64,000 bases of DNA from Cyanomargarita calcarea GSE-NOS-MK-12-04C (GCA_019359595.1 JAHHGZ010000019.1:1-64000); one strand, 5' to 3'; shown: positions 36,552 through 45,832, numbered from the stretch's first letter. The notes: generated by a model from the letters alone, not told the origin. Program-made: numbers and translations.

Positions 36552-36625
36552 TCTGGGTTCCCGAGCAAAAAGACCCGGAGTAAATTTAGAGTCACAGCAG
36601 TTAAAACTGCAGGTTGGCTTTACTC
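36552..36625 (+). promoter_or_regulatory. candidate structured leader RNA upstream of rpsP
   Basis: The 307-bp ffh-rpsP gap contains a nest of helices: TCTGGGT (36552-36558) with ACCCGGA (36573-36579), then GAGTAAA (36578-36584) with TTTACTC (36619-36625) enclosing the perfect hairpin GCAGTT-AA-AACTGC (36597-36610). A ribosomal-protein leader that controls rpsP would fit the position. I cannot assign it to a known RNA family. Confidence 0.35.
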
Positions 36626-36675
36626 TCAGCACACTTGGTGACTGAGTTTTCCACCTATCGAGAGTTTTGTTTTCT

Positions 36676-36936
36676 ATGATTAAACTGCGTTTAAAGCGAT
36701 TTGGTAAAAAGCGAGAAGCAAGCTACCGGATTATCGCGATCAACAGCCTCACTCGCCGTGATGGTCGTCCATTAGAAGAACTGGGATTCTACAACCCCAG
36801 AACCGATGAAGTGAAACTGAACGTTGAGGGCATCACCAAGCGACTACAGCAAGGCGCTCAACCTACAGACACCGTGCGTCGTCTCCTCGTAAAAGCCAAT
36901 ATTCTTGAACAGGCCAGTGCAACAGCCGCATCATAA
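36676..36936 (+). CDS. rpsP: 30S ribosomal protein S16
   Basis: Small-subunit ribosomal protein S16, 86 residues from ATG 36676 (a TTG nine bases upstream extends the frame, but the family starts [10 protein letters not shown]). Signatures: [36 protein letters not shown] and [20 protein letters not shown]. Followed with overlap by the KH-domain gene, so translation of the two is probably coupled. Confidence 0.97.
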   Translation: MIKLRLKRFGKKREASYRIIAINSLTRRDGRPLEELGFYNPRTDEVKLNVEGITKRLQQGAQPTDTVRRLLVKANILEQASATAAS

Positions 36937-37348
36937 GGTGGGAATAAAATCAACAGCCAGTCCGGATTACGTTCGACTGGTGCAGTTTTTGATACAGCCG
37001 TTTTTAGAATCTCCCGAATCTTTGAGCGTTGATTGTGAAGTTTCTCCTGCCCTCCAAAGGGTTTGGATTCGTATAGCCTTTGACAGTGCCGATAAAGGTA
37101 AAGTGTTTGGTCGCGGGGGACGCAATATCCAAGCGATTCGTACCGTAATTGCCGCAGCTGCCTTATCTGCCAAAGAATCTGTATATTTGGATATCTATGG
37201 CAGTTCTGCTCAAGGCCGGGATGGGATGTCTTTTGAAGAAGAAGATGGAGAGCGATTACCGCCACCAAAATCTAGAGAAAGACGTGAAGATGATTTGCGA
37301 CCGATTGATTCGCGACCGATTATTAAGCCACGTTCCCGCAATTATTGA
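36905..37348 (+). CDS. khpA: KhpA-type KH-domain RNA-binding protein
   Basis: Single KH domain protein, the KhpA class that follows rpsP in many bacteria and binds mRNA/rRNA, often with KhpB. The KH signature is [20 protein letters not shown] then [11 protein letters not shown] charged tail ([17 protein letters not shown]) follows and is typical of cyanobacterial versions. 147 residues if TTG 36905 is used, which overlaps rpsP by 32 bp; GTG 36938 directly after the rpsP stop gives 136 residues and is the other candidate. Confidence 0.9.
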   Translation: MNRPVQQPHHKVGIKSTASPDYVRLVQFLIQPFLESPESLSVDCEVSPALQRVWIRIAFDSADKGKVFGRGGRNIQAIRTVIAAAALSAKESVYLDIYGSSAQGRDGMSFEEEDGERLPPPKSRERREDDLRPIDSRPIIKPRSRNY

Positions 37349-37431
37349 TCGCAATACCGTATGCGATATCTGTAATACCAATTCTGTGTAAGACTGCGCT
37401 TAATAAATATATTCCGTAATGGCTATAAACT

Positions 37432-37462
37432 CTGTAGAGACAGTACTGTACGGTCTCTACAG
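37432..37462 (+). terminator. hairpin downstream of khpA
   Basis: Perfect 10-bp arms CTGTAGAGAC / GTCTCTACAG with an 11-base loop that itself contains GTAC twice. There is no T-run after it, so it may be an RNA-stability hairpin or a palindromic repeat rather than an intrinsic terminator. The rest of the 543-bp gap (37349-37891) holds repeat copy D and no gene that I can see. Confidence 0.45.
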
Positions 37463-37654
37463 TCAAGAAACAAAGCGCATCTTGAAAAGAAAAATAGTAT
37501 CGGCAGGTCACGAACTCCCATGTTGCCCATGTGTAGGGTTTTCAAGACTAGGAGGTTCGCAAAAAGCAGAGAGTGGCTCAATGTTTAGTTCGCCTTTGTA
37601 AATTAAAGAACATCCAAGTAGAGGCGCGATTACTTTGTGTCTCTATGTTTTTTA

Positions 37655-37745
37655 TTGAAGAAGGAAGAAGGAGCAGGTCTATATATGTGGATACAGCACC
37701 CCAACTCAAAACGAGCGACCTAAATAAGTCGGGGTATTAAACCCC
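37655..37745 (-). repeat. composite (CTTCCTT)n repeat element, copy D
   Basis: On the minus strand: TTTAATACCCCGACTTATTT, then CGTTTTGAGTTGGGGTGCTG and CACATATATAGAC, with only about two heptamers left. This is the shortest heptamer run of the five copies. Confidence 0.75.
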
Positions 37746-37891
37746 CACAAAGAAGCGGATTATAAATGTGTATTTATAGAAAAATAGGTATGCATTGTAA
37801 CGTGATTTAACCAATGATATCGCGCTTTCGTCGTAACCTAATAAGATATTAATCTTTGCTAGTAACCGTTCCTCACAAATAAAAAATTACT

Positions 37892-38845
37892 ATGGCAGGT
37901 GCCTTTTCGATTCAGCTGCCGAATATCGAAAGTGCGATCGCTTTGGCGGGAGATAGAGAACAAAATCTCAAGAGTATATCCCAGCAAACAGGGGCTAACT
38001 TGGTATTGCGGGGTCAGGAATTACATATTTCTGGTACAGAGATCCAAATTGATTTAGCCACTAAATTAGTGCGATCGCTTGAAAATCTCTGGATTAAGGG
38101 TAATAGCGTTTCTATTACCGATATTTCGACCAGCGTCCAAGCCCTTGACAGTCATCGACAAGAGGAACTACAAGACTTACATAGGGATATTGTTGCCAAG
38201 ACTCGTAAGGGTGAAGATGTCCGTGCCAAAACTTTCCGCCAGCGACAGTATATCAATTCTCTGCGGAGACAAGATTTGATTTTTTGTAGCGGACCTGCTG
38301 GCACAGGGAAGACTTTTCTTGCAGTTGTCGTTGCCGTGCAAGCCCTTCTTTCCAACGAGTTTGAAAAAATTATTTTAACTCGTCCGGCAGTAGAAGCAGG
38401 AGAAAAACTCGGATTTTTGCCTGGAGACTTACAGCAAAAAGTTAATCCCTATCTCCGTCCACTCTACGACGCCATCAATGAATTTATCGATCCAGAAAAA
38501 GTACCAAATTTAATGGAACGGGGTGTTATTGAAGTGGCACCATTGGCATATATGCGGGGACGCACCCTGAACAACGCTTTTGTAATTGTAGATGAAGCCC
38601 AAAATACTACACCAGCCCAAATGAAAATGGTTTTAACTCGTTTAGGCTTCCGTTCTCGGATGGTGATTACAGGTGACATGACCCAAACAGATTTACCTAT
38701 TCATCAACAATCAGGGCTGGGAGTAGCTCTACATGCTTTAAAACGTGTTGAAGGCATTGCCTTTTGTGAATTTTCCCAAAAAGATGTAGTCCGGCATCCT
38801 CTGGTTCAGCGCATTGTCGCAGCATACGAAGAATATGAAAAATAG
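37892..38845 (+). CDS. PhoH family ATPase
   Basis: 317 residues: an N-terminal KH-like part (~1-70, GANLVLRGQELHISGTEIQI) and the PhoH P-loop domain with GPAGTGKTFLAVVVAVQALL near 133-152, LTRPAVEAGEKLGFLPGD, and Walker B-like FVIVDEAQNTTPAQMKM near 224-240. PhoH-like proteins are linked to RNA processing/ribosome maturation with YbeY; in E. coli this gene is phoH or ybeZ. YbeY is not in the window. Cytoplasmic, monocistronic. Confidence 0.95.
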   Translation: MAGAFSIQLPNIESAIALAGDREQNLKSISQQTGANLVLRGQELHISGTEIQIDLATKLVRSLENLWIKGNSVSITDISTSVQALDSHRQEELQDLHRDIVAKTRKGEDVRAKTFRQRQYINSLRRQDLIFCSGPAGTGKTFLAVVVAVQALLSNEFEKIILTRPAVEAGEKLGFLPGDLQQKVNPYLRPLYDAINEFIDPEKVPNLMERGVIEVAPLAYMRGRTLNNAFVIVDEAQNTTPAQMKMVLTRLGFRSRMVITGDMTQTDLPIHQQSGLGVALHALKRVEGIAFCEFSQKDVVRHPLVQRIVAAYEEYEK

Positions 38846-38910
38846 TCAGGAGTTGGGGAGAGTTGGCAAAGGTAAAAGGAATTAATTCTTCTACCCTTAC
38901 TCCCAATCCC

Positions 38911-39465
38911 TTACATAGAACGTGCGCCGGTCGCTATTAATCGGCGGAATAGTCCTTCTGTCCAGCCTGTTTCTTGGAGAACGGCTTGTTGTGATACTTC
39001 TACGTAAGCTTGCTCGATAAAAGCTAAGTCAATCATGCAGATTTTACCAAGAGCCTCTTTCAGGTTTTCGTCTTTACCATCGATTTTCAGACGCTTACCG
39101 ACTTCAGTTACAACTGTCGCCATTGCTGGGACTACGTGCTGGGGTCCAATACCGATACGGACGTGAACTAAACCAATTTTCCAACGGCGATCGCTATAAG
39201 CATTGCCCCACTCATCCATACCTGTAAACATCTCGTGGAACCACTCAGTAAAGGTTTCACGCAGACGATGAACCCGCTCTTCCCCTGTGTTTAAAATCCC
39301 GTTCATTTCTGGATCTCGCCCTAAATAAGAGTAAAAATGATCGGCCATTTCTGGAGCAACTTTTAACCCCCACTCAGACTGAGATTTTAATAGTGCTTTT
39401 TCCTCTTCTGTAAAGCCAATACGCTTCGACATGGTGGACATAAAAGCGTGTGGTTCTAAAGCCAT
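38911..39465 (-). CDS. protoglobin-like heme protein
   Basis: 184 residues forming a single globin-sensor fold. Key pieces: KRIGFTEEEKALLKSQSEWG, then FYSYLGRDPEM, FTEWFHEMFTG, and KIGLVHVRIGIGPQHVVPAM, where the His of GLVHVRIGI sits at the expected proximal heme-ligand position of protoglobins and globin-coupled sensors. No sensor-output domain is attached. It is the last gene of a minus-strand cluster with Roadblock, GTPase and DUF4388 genes (39713-42141), so it may sense O2, NO or redox state for that module. Heme binding is inferred. Confidence 0.82.
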   Translation of the reverse strand: MALEPHAFMSTMSKRIGFTEEEKALLKSQSEWGLKVAPEMADHFYSYLGRDPEMNGILNTGEERVHRLRETFTEWFHEMFTGMDEWGNAYSDRRWKIGLVHVRIGIGPQHVVPAMATVVTEVGKRLKIDGKDENLKEALGKICMIDLAFIEQAYVEVSQQAVLQETGWTEGLFRRLIATGARSM

Positions 39466-39712
39466 GATTCAGTTCTCCTAATCTCAAAAAAATTACGTAT
39501 TTACTATGGATCGTTTATTTGAACTCAGTAAATTCAAATAGGTCACCTCTATGCATCTGTATCATTTCAGGCATCTTCTATAGCAGTAATTGCCGCTAAA
39601 GTCTGCCAGTATTGGACGTATGTTGTTGAGAATTAAATACTTCTGGTATGAGAAGTTAAGAGAAAAAATTCCCAATCCAAGAATCGCCGTAAGGATTTTT
39701 ATTTGCTACTAT

Positions 39713-40327
39713 TCAAGCCAGTAGGGGTGCAATTTTGCTTACAGCTCGTTTAATTTCCAAAAACAACAAGCCTTGTTTAACAGTGGCATTAGCTAGAACC
39801 AATAGAACCGCATCAGCACCACAGCCGACCAACACACCATAGCCCTTCTCGCCTTCCACCACAATTCGATCGACACTACCACGAGCCAGTTCGCGACAAA
39901 TACGTTCACCCAATGAGAGCATAGATGCAGACATTGCAGCCGTCCGCTCTTCATCCATTCCTCCGGGCAGTACAGAAGCTAAAGCCAAGCCGTCAGGACT
40001 TACCAAAGCCGCACCTTGGACATCAGAACTGCCGCTAACAAAGTTTTGCAGTTCATCTTGCAGCATCGAAACGTTAATCATGATTTTTTCCTCAAGGATA
40101 ATTGGTGAAATTGGCTCAGTATTAAAAGTAGCTGTTGATAAAGGAGAATCTTCCGTTGGTGGCAATTCTAAAGATGGTGTTTCAGTATTTTCAGCAGTTG
40201 ACGGCAACTCTGGTGCTAAAAAAGGCTCTTTAGGAACAGACTCTTTGGGAGGTTCTTTCGGGATTGGCAACTCTGGGGCTGTGTGAAATGCCCCCGTGAG
40301 TCGCTTGAGAAAATTGCCCAAAAACAT
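39713..40327 (-). CDS. Roadblock/LC7 domain protein with Pro/Glu-rich N-terminus
   Basis: 204 residues. The C-terminal ~120 (from MINVSMLQDELQNFV) are a Roadblock/LC7 domain: GAALVSPDGLALASVLPGG, AAMSASMLSLGERICREL, VVEGEKGYGVLVGCGADAVL. Such proteins regulate MglA-like GTPases, often as GTPase-activating partners. The first 82 residues are Pro/Glu-rich and low complexity (PIPKEPPKESVPKEPFLAPE), a likely flexible linker; an internal start at ATG 40081 would remove them. The GTPase gene lies 76 bp upstream on the same strand. Confidence 0.88.
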   Translation of the reverse strand: MFLGNFLKRLTGAFHTAPELPIPKEPPKESVPKEPFLAPELPSTAENTETPSLELPPTEDSPLSTATFNTEPISPIILEEKIMINVSMLQDELQNFVSGSSDVQGAALVSPDGLALASVLPGGMDEERTAAMSASMLSLGERICRELARGSVDRIVVEGEKGYGVLVGCGADAVLLVLANATVKQGLLFLEIKRAVSKIAPLLA

Positions 40328-40403
40328 ACTTGCTCAACTGCTCCCTCCCATATGGTGGTTTTAATCGCATCCCGTATAAGACAAGACAAGCTTTAAGGGC
40401 TAT

Positions 40404-40949
40404 TCAGATTGGTTCTTTGGAGCAGTTGGCGAATTCTTGGATCAACCAAACCAAGGCTTCTTTTACCGAAGCTGAATCGGTAGCATTTACCACCATCATC
40501 GGCGGTCTAGTGGCTTCATCCAGCAGTCCCAAAGCGATCGCCACATCTTCCATCTCCCAAGCCCCTGGGCGATCGCTATGAGTCAACCCAATCAGACAAG
40601 GAATTTGCACCCGTTGGTTCATGAAGTTGAGAATCTTCCGACCATTACGAAAATGGTCTGGACGGTGAGCATCTACCAGGAGAATGTAAGCATGGGCTTT
40701 TTGAATCAGGATGTCCCACATAAAATCAAAGCGGGCTTGTCCTGGTGTTCCATAAAGGTGGAGTGATTGATTCTGGGCAAACCCCAGACGACCAAAGTCC
40801 AAAGCTACTGTGGTTTGAGTTTTTAGCTCTGCTAACTCATCTGTAGCTCTTTTATCGGTATCAACGACATCAATTTCACTAATAGTGCGAATAAAAGTCG
40901 TTTTTCCTGCACCTACACCCCCTGTAATCACAATGCGTAGGATTTCCAT
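40404..40949 (-). CDS. MglA-like small GTPase
   Basis: 181-residue Ras-superfamily GTPase of the bacterial MglA/Srp102 type. P-loop ITGGVGAGKTTFIRTISE (~residues 8-25), G2 Thr in KTQTTVALDFG, the switch II motif LYGTPGQARFDFMWDIL (with the TPGQ typical of MglA), and a G4-like THSD in place of the usual NKxD/TKxD, which may change nucleotide preference. Cognate Roadblock protein follows downstream. MglA proteins set polarity or motility in other bacteria; here the role is unknown. Confidence 0.92.
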   Translation of the reverse strand: MEILRIVITGGVGAGKTTFIRTISEIDVVDTDKRATDELAELKTQTTVALDFGRLGFAQNQSLHLYGTPGQARFDFMWDILIQKAHAYILLVDAHRPDHFRNGRKILNFMNQRVQIPCLIGLTHSDRPGAWEMEDVAIALGLLDEATRPPMMVVNATDSASVKEALVWLIQEFANCSKEPI

Positions 40950-41262
40950 CTAGACCTCCCTCATTGTGACGGCACAATTGCGAGTATAAAAACATTAGAT
41001 CCAATGTCTTTACAAGTAAATGCACTTTCGATTGCCAACTTTGACTTCACGAGTACAAATAAATTCCGAAAGCACATCAGCTGGTGTCCTCTTGTTGGAA
41101 GTCTGACAGTTATTGCTCTTTGAGCCAAGTGACTTTTCTAACTATAAATACTTATAGAAAATCTTCTTTACCACAAGTAGTAGAGAATACTAAATGTAAA
41201 TCTTCAAGAGAAATTTAAAGATGGAGGGTTGGAGCATTGTTTGATTAAGCACCTAGCAACCA
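40950..41262. other. 313-bp gap inside the signalling cluster
   Basis: AT-rich sequence between the DUF4388 gene stop and the GTPase start, all on the minus strand. I see no repeat or RNA gene. The size suggests that the GTPase-Roadblock-globin part has its own promoter. Confidence 0.4.
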
Positions 41263-42141
41263 CTAGTTCTTAGTGCGTAAATACCCAACTAGATTTTGCA
41301 AGAATGAAGTACTTACCTTCATGGTTCCTGCTTCTTGGGATATTTTGGTGCGTGAAGTCGAGCAACTTACCAAGTTCTCATCCAACGGATATTCAGCGAT
41401 TTCAAGACCAAATATTGACGGAGGTACTTCTTCTACCAAACCAGCCAGCATCAATCTAAATGCTGCTTGCTGAACCAAAGCTGTTGATTGATTCAGTCTA
41501 CGTGCGATCGCGTTCAGGGAAATTCGACCACTGGCAAATTCCCATACCTGCCACTCCAAAGGGTTCAAGCGCTGTTCTGGTTGCGTTTTTGTAATACTTT
41601 TAATTGCAGAATCCGCATCCGGAAGCGCATCCGAAAGGACTTCCCAGTTTTTCAAGATTCTCAAAGCCATCAGCGCTACTTCCGTGGCTCTCAAGCTTAG
41701 TCCTGTCATCTCCCTCACGGGTACAACAGCTTTACTATCTAGCTTGAATACACCCTTTTGGATTTCAAACAGTTCCCGAACCTGCTGGAGCTGGCTGGCA
41801 AATAATAAATTTAGTTGTTCAGCACCCAGTACACCTTGAGTTTTCAAATGTAAACCTAGGGGTGTAACTGCTGATACTCCATCAAAAAGTTTTTCTATTT
41901 CTTCCCTGTTTCCCCAACCACGTTGTGCAATTTTAGTTATTAATCCCTGACCGTTTAATCGATTCGCAGCAGCAACCACACGTCCTTGGCGAAACCATAT
42001 GTAGTAATGTTGCGATTTTGAGCCAGTTATATGCAGGTCTGGTAGGGTACAAACACTCAAACAACCAGATTTGCGTCCTTGCTCTATCAGCAGAAATAAT
42101 TCAGCTAAGGAAAAATCCGTAAAAGAACTTGATAGGCTCAT
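41263..42141 (-). CDS. DUF4388 (PatA-N-like) protein
   Basis: 292 residues. The N-terminal DUF4388 domain is recognisable (SLAELFLLIEQGRKSGCLSV, YYIWFRQGRVVAAANRLNGQ, LFEIQKGVFKLDSK near ~132), the domain found in PatA and in cyanobacterial/myxobacterial signalling proteins. A second part (~residues 188-245, LEWQVWEFASGRISLNAIAR then QQAAFRLMLAGLVEEV) has the helix-turn-helix pattern of a small winged-helix domain. DUF4388 proteins often accompany MglA/Roadblock systems, so it is probably an effector or adaptor. Confidence 0.85.
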   Translation of the reverse strand: MSLSSSFTDFSLAELFLLIEQGRKSGCLSVCTLPDLHITGSKSQHYYIWFRQGRVVAAANRLNGQGLITKIAQRGWGNREEIEKLFDGVSAVTPLGLHLKTQGVLGAEQLNLLFASQLQQVRELFEIQKGVFKLDSKAVVPVREMTGLSLRATEVALMALRILKNWEVLSDALPDADSAIKSITKTQPEQRLNPLEWQVWEFASGRISLNAIARRLNQSTALVQQAAFRLMLAGLVEEVPPSIFGLEIAEYPLDENLVSCSTSRTKISQEAGTMKVSTSFLQNLVGYLRTKN

Positions 42142-42665
42142 TGTGTACCTAGAGTTAAGTATTAATTTACATTAAGATTTCGTTAAGTAATATTCACTTA
42201 CTGCAAGTCTCGGACTTGGTTTTGTTTGCACCTTGGCAGCCCCGCGATTAGAAGCATAATATACGCTGATAATATTGAAATAAGTAATACTACTAATAAA
42301 TAAAACTAATCATAAAGTTTTGCGTGATAACACTTAATTCAACTAAAAATATTCGATTATTTTTTACTCATCCTTTTCAGTGTCAGATCCCCGACTTTTT
42401 AAAGAACTCGGAGATATTGCAGCACCTCGAAATCAATGCGGTGAAAGACTAAAACGGGGCATCCACCAAGCGCGAATTTCATCTGTATATCAAACATGAA
42501 AATGTTCTAAATCAAACAAAAGATACTTAGGATAATCTAAAAATAATGTTTTTGTTGAGTTTCGTGTTCTATAAGTTAAGTTTCATGACAAAAATGCAAC
42601 ACTTGTTTTGATTAAATGAGTAGTTAATCAAATATAAATTTACATTCCTTTGATATTTATCTTGA
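42142..42665. other. 524-bp intergenic region with a degenerate palindrome
   Basis: Between divergent genes, so it carries two promoters. At 42385-42415 there is a degraded member of the AGATCCCCGACTT palindrome family (the right arm has lost a G). No coding frame or RNA gene is evident. Confidence 0.45.
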
Positions 42666-43463
42666 ATGCTTGCTATGAAAGCGATTTGGGGATTTTGTTT
42701 AATTTTATTATTTTTGCTTTGGAGTGAAGAAGCAAAAGCAGGAGAATTAGCTCAAAAACTGGCTAATTTCCCGCAGTGGGAGAAAATAACATCAGTACAA
42801 CCAGCTTCGGGAGATTTAGTTTATCCTGACTGGATGGTCGGCAATTGGTTGGTCAAAAGTACGTTGGTTGATTTAGCTGCGCCTTTAGCACCAGACGTTA
42901 TTACACCAGGATTTGAAGGTAATCGTCAATATCTCAATCGAGCGGTGAGCTTCCAAGTAAGATTTGTGAAACAGGCACCATCGCTCTCTGGATCGAAAAT
43001 TCTCTTTAACAAAAATGACAATAAATTACCAATAATTGCAGATAGATCCTTTAATGGCTTAAATTTAGCACGGGCTTATTTAGGGGATGGCGCTGTAATC
43101 TCAGTCAAAACAGATCCTGATAATCCCAACCGTCAGATTACCTTATTGCGCGACAACCGCCAACTAGTCTCCATTGTTACCGCCCGCGCCACTGAAACTC
43201 CACCTGACTCTAAATTCATCACCTCAGAAGTCTTTCAACAACTCTTCAAAGGCAGTTCAAACCCATATTTCAACTCCGTAGAATCAACTACGGCATATAG
43301 TAAATTGCCTACATCGAATCCTGCGATCGCTGCAGACCAAGTTACCGCTGTTTACCTTTCTCCTCAAGATCCAGATTACTTTAAAGCCGGAAATAAACCA
43401 GTAGCGCTTTATCGCTATCGTTTGGAATTTGTTCCCAGCGACGAGGTTACAACTACCCCTTAG
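42666..43463 (+). CDS. exported cyanobacterial protein (DUF6816-like)
   Basis: 265 residues with a signal peptide (AIWGFCLILLFLLWSEEAKA, cleavage near residue 25). The mature part includes LVYPDWMVGNWLVKSTLVDL, PGFEGNRQYLNRAVSFQVRF and a C-terminal ALYRYRLEFVPSD; this 'W-x-V-x-S-T-L-V-D' composition resembles the DUF6816 family, which has plant chloroplast lumen members. Likely a periplasmic or thylakoid-lumen protein; function unknown. The ABC transporter gene follows 87 bp downstream on the same strand. Met4 is an alternative start. Confidence 0.75.
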   Translation: MLAMKAIWGFCLILLFLLWSEEAKAGELAQKLANFPQWEKITSVQPASGDLVYPDWMVGNWLVKSTLVDLAAPLAPDVITPGFEGNRQYLNRAVSFQVRFVKQAPSLSGSKILFNKNDNKLPIIADRSFNGLNLARAYLGDGAVISVKTDPDNPNRQITLLRDNRQLVSIVTARATETPPDSKFITSEVFQQLFKGSSNPYFNSVESTTAYSKLPTSNPAIAADQVTAVYLSPQDPDYFKAGNKPVALYRYRLEFVPSDEVTTTP

Positions 43464-43550
43464 GGATGATTTACTCATGTAAGTATTGACTGCGTTGTAG
43501 TATATCTGTAGTATAAAAGTCCAAGGGAACGCTCAGGGACAGAGTGCATC

Positions 43551-45359
43551 ATGGCTAAAATTAGGCACATTCTGAAATACTACGATCGCTATCGGCCGCT
43601 GGTTATCTTCAGTGTTGCTGCAGCGAGTATTTTTGAAATAGTTGATTTGGTTGTACCCTATGCAACAGGGCAAATTTTAAACGTACTTTCTGGACAACGG
43701 TTGGATAGTCCGATAAATAGTGCGATCGCAATCGTCGCGAACTTAACGAAATTACCACAAAATCGGTTATTGTCTGTAGGGGTGCTAATGGGTTTGATCT
43801 TCTTAGTCACCGTTGCGAAAGCGCCGATTAAAATTTGGACAACATGGTGGTTTCATTGGGATATTGCTTTACGTACTAGGCGAGATAACTTTAAAGAAAC
43901 GGTTGCAAAAATTCTCACTTTACCCCTAGAATTTTACGATGAAAATAACCCCGGACGCATTGCGGGGAAGATTTCCAAAGGGTTGGAAAATCACACCTGG
44001 GCTTATCCAGAATTGGCTGGACAATTGGTTCCAAAATTGTTTTTTGTCTTGGGAGTCTTTGTAATTATCTTGTTGATTGAGTGGCGGATTGCCATCTTAT
44101 TTCTTATCTCCTTTGTAATTATTCTTAGCTTTACTCTCAAAGATTTGAGCAAGCTAATGGAGCAAGAAAAACGGCTAGATAAATACATGGAAAATACCCA
44201 AAGTCGTAATTCTGAAATAATCACTAACATCAAAACAGTCAAAGCTTTTGGGGCAGAACCATTAGAATTTAAACGGCAAAAGCAACGACTTGACCGGGAG
44301 TTTAAAGTAGTTGTTTACCGCATCCATCTTGGTTATATCAAGCTGGGTACTTTCAGAACAACTATTATTCAGTTTTGTGTATTTTCAATCCTTGGTTTAA
44401 CATTGGCCGCTACTTTAAAGGGTGTAATTTCTCTAGGGCATTTTATTACGACTTTAACTGTTTCCAGCATGGCTTATGCCGAGTTGGAACCTATCAGCAA
44501 CCTAGCAGAAGTTTTTGCTCGTCGCTATGCTTCGATGTTGGGATATCACGAATTTATGCAGCAACCTGTAGGGATAGATGCCGCAAGTTTGGGAGAAAGT
44601 CCATTAGCTTATGACTTCACTGGCAAAGTTGAGTTTTCTCACCTGAGTTTTGGTTATGATGCTAACCGCCCAGTGCTGCAAGATATCAACTTGTTAATTG
44701 AACCATATCAAACAGTGGCACTTGTTGGACGTTCCGGTTCGGGAAAGTCTACCTTAGTAAAATTACTGTTTCGGTATTTTGAGCCAAATCAGGGTCGCAT
44801 ATTGATTGATGGACAAGATATTACAACATTAAATGTTGGTAATTATCGCCGGAGGTTAGCGATCGTTCACCAAGAAGTAGATGTTTTCAACGGTACTTTG
44901 TTGGATAATTTGAAATATGGCAATCGAAGAGCGAGTTTTAAAGAGGTTGAAGAAGCCTGTAGAATTGCCAAGTTAGACGATGTAATCAGCAGCTTACCCG
45001 AAGGATATTACACAGTTGTTGGTGAGCGGGGTGTGAGGTTATCTGGAGGGCAAAGACAGCGATTGGGAATTGCTAGGGCTTTGTTAGTAAATCCTGATGT
45101 GTTGATTTTTGACGAAGCGACATCTAGCTTAGATTATGAGTCAGAGAGATTGATTCAACTAGCGATGCGCGAACTTCAGGGAACTCGCACCACAATAATT
45201 ATTGCTCACCGTTTAAGTACGGTTAGGGAAGCAGATAAGATTGTTGTGCTAGATCAGGGCAAGATTTTGGAAGTTGGCAGCCATGTTGAATTGTTGCATC
45301 ATGGTGGCATTTATCATCGCTTGCATGCCCTGCAGGAGACTGGAGAATTGTTGAGTTAA
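43551..45359 (+). CDS. ABC transporter, fused permease-ATPase (exporter type)
   Basis: 602-residue half-transporter. The N-terminal ~310 residues are a six-helix type 1 exporter membrane domain (AASIFEIVDLVVPYATGQIL, LFFVLGVFVIILLIEWRIAI). The ATPase has Walker A LVGRSGSGKSTLVKLL (~393-408), signature RLSGGQRQRLGIARAL (~496-511), Walker B LIFDEATSSLD and the H-loop IAHRLSTVREAD. It would act as a homodimer, exporting a lipid, peptide or drug-like substrate; nothing here identifies which. Followed by a long perfect palindrome at 45418-45466. Confidence 0.95.
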   Translation: MAKIRHILKYYDRYRPLVIFSVAAASIFEIVDLVVPYATGQILNVLSGQRLDSPINSAIAIVANLTKLPQNRLLSVGVLMGLIFLVTVAKAPIKIWTTWWFHWDIALRTRRDNFKETVAKILTLPLEFYDENNPGRIAGKISKGLENHTWAYPELAGQLVPKLFFVLGVFVIILLIEWRIAILFLISFVIILSFTLKDLSKLMEQEKRLDKYMENTQSRNSEIITNIKTVKAFGAEPLEFKRQKQRLDREFKVVVYRIHLGYIKLGTFRTTIIQFCVFSILGLTLAATLKGVISLGHFITTLTVSSMAYAELEPISNLAEVFARRYASMLGYHEFMQQPVGIDAASLGESPLAYDFTGKVEFSHLSFGYDANRPVLQDINLLIEPYQTVALVGRSGSGKSTLVKLLFRYFEPNQGRILIDGQDITTLNVGNYRRRLAIVHQEVDVFNGTLLDNLKYGNRRASFKEVEEACRIAKLDDVISSLPEGYYTVVGERGVRLSGGQRQRLGIARALLVNPDVLIFDEATSSLDYESERLIQLAMRELQGTRTTIIIAHRLSTVREADKIVVLDQGKILEVGSHVELLHHGGIYHRLHALQETGELLS

Positions 45360-45417
45360 AGACCCCACCCCGTTTTTATAGGCTAGTGTGAGGGTCAGAT
45401 CCAGGGCTAACCAAACA

Positions 45418-45466
45418 AGCCCTCATCCCCTAACCCCTTGGGAGAAGGGGTTAGGGGATGAGGGCT
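45418..45466. terminator. 22-bp perfect palindrome after the ABC transporter
   Basis: Perfectly complementary 22-base arms (45418-45439 and 45445-45466) around the loop GGGAG, built from CCCTCATCCCCTAACCCC and its complement. No T-run follows. It could act as a terminator or stability hairpin, but the same CCCCTAACCCC motif is dispersed in cyanobacterial intergenic DNA (also 25885-25910), so it may be a repetitive element. Confidence 0.55.
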
Positions 45467-45585
45467 TCTGAATTTTCGCGTTTTCAGCATCTCACTCACG
45501 TTGCAATATAGCTTTTTCCTATTTTTTTAGAAAAACCTTTGCATTTCCTTTTTCTTGTGCTACGATGTTAACTTGTGGACAGCAA

Positions 45586-45668
45586 GGGTCGATGTCCGAG
45601 TGGTTAATGGAGACGGACTGTAAATCCGTTGGTTTACACCTACGCTGGTTCAAATCCAGCTCGGCCCA
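45586..45668 (+). tRNA. tRNA-Tyr (GTA)
   Basis: Acceptor stem GGGTCGA pairs with TCGGCCC (one G-U). Anticodon stem-loop ACGGACTGTAAATCCGT gives anticodon GTA. A long variable arm and TTCAAATC T-loop make it a class II tRNA, as expected for bacterial tRNA-Tyr. Discriminator A; the CCA end is not encoded. Confidence 0.95.
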
Positions 45669-45760
45669 CCTGATTTACAACTTTAGGGTTATGATTGTTG
45701 AGCTTGAAATTAAAGCTGCGCTATCATAACTCATAAGTTACAAAGCAAATTCCAAATTTT

Positions 45761-45832
45761 GCCCGTGTGGCTCAGTGGTAGAGCACACCCTTGGTAAGGG
45801 TGAGGTCACGAGTTCAATCCTCGTCACGGGCT
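45761..45832 (+). tRNA. tRNA-Thr (GGT)
   Basis: Acceptor GCCCGTG pairs with CACGGGC. Anticodon stem CACCC/GGGTG encloses TTGGTAA with anticodon GGT. T-arm GTTCAATC. 72 nt, no encoded CCA. It lies 92 bp after tRNA-Tyr, possibly in one transcript. Confidence 0.95.
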
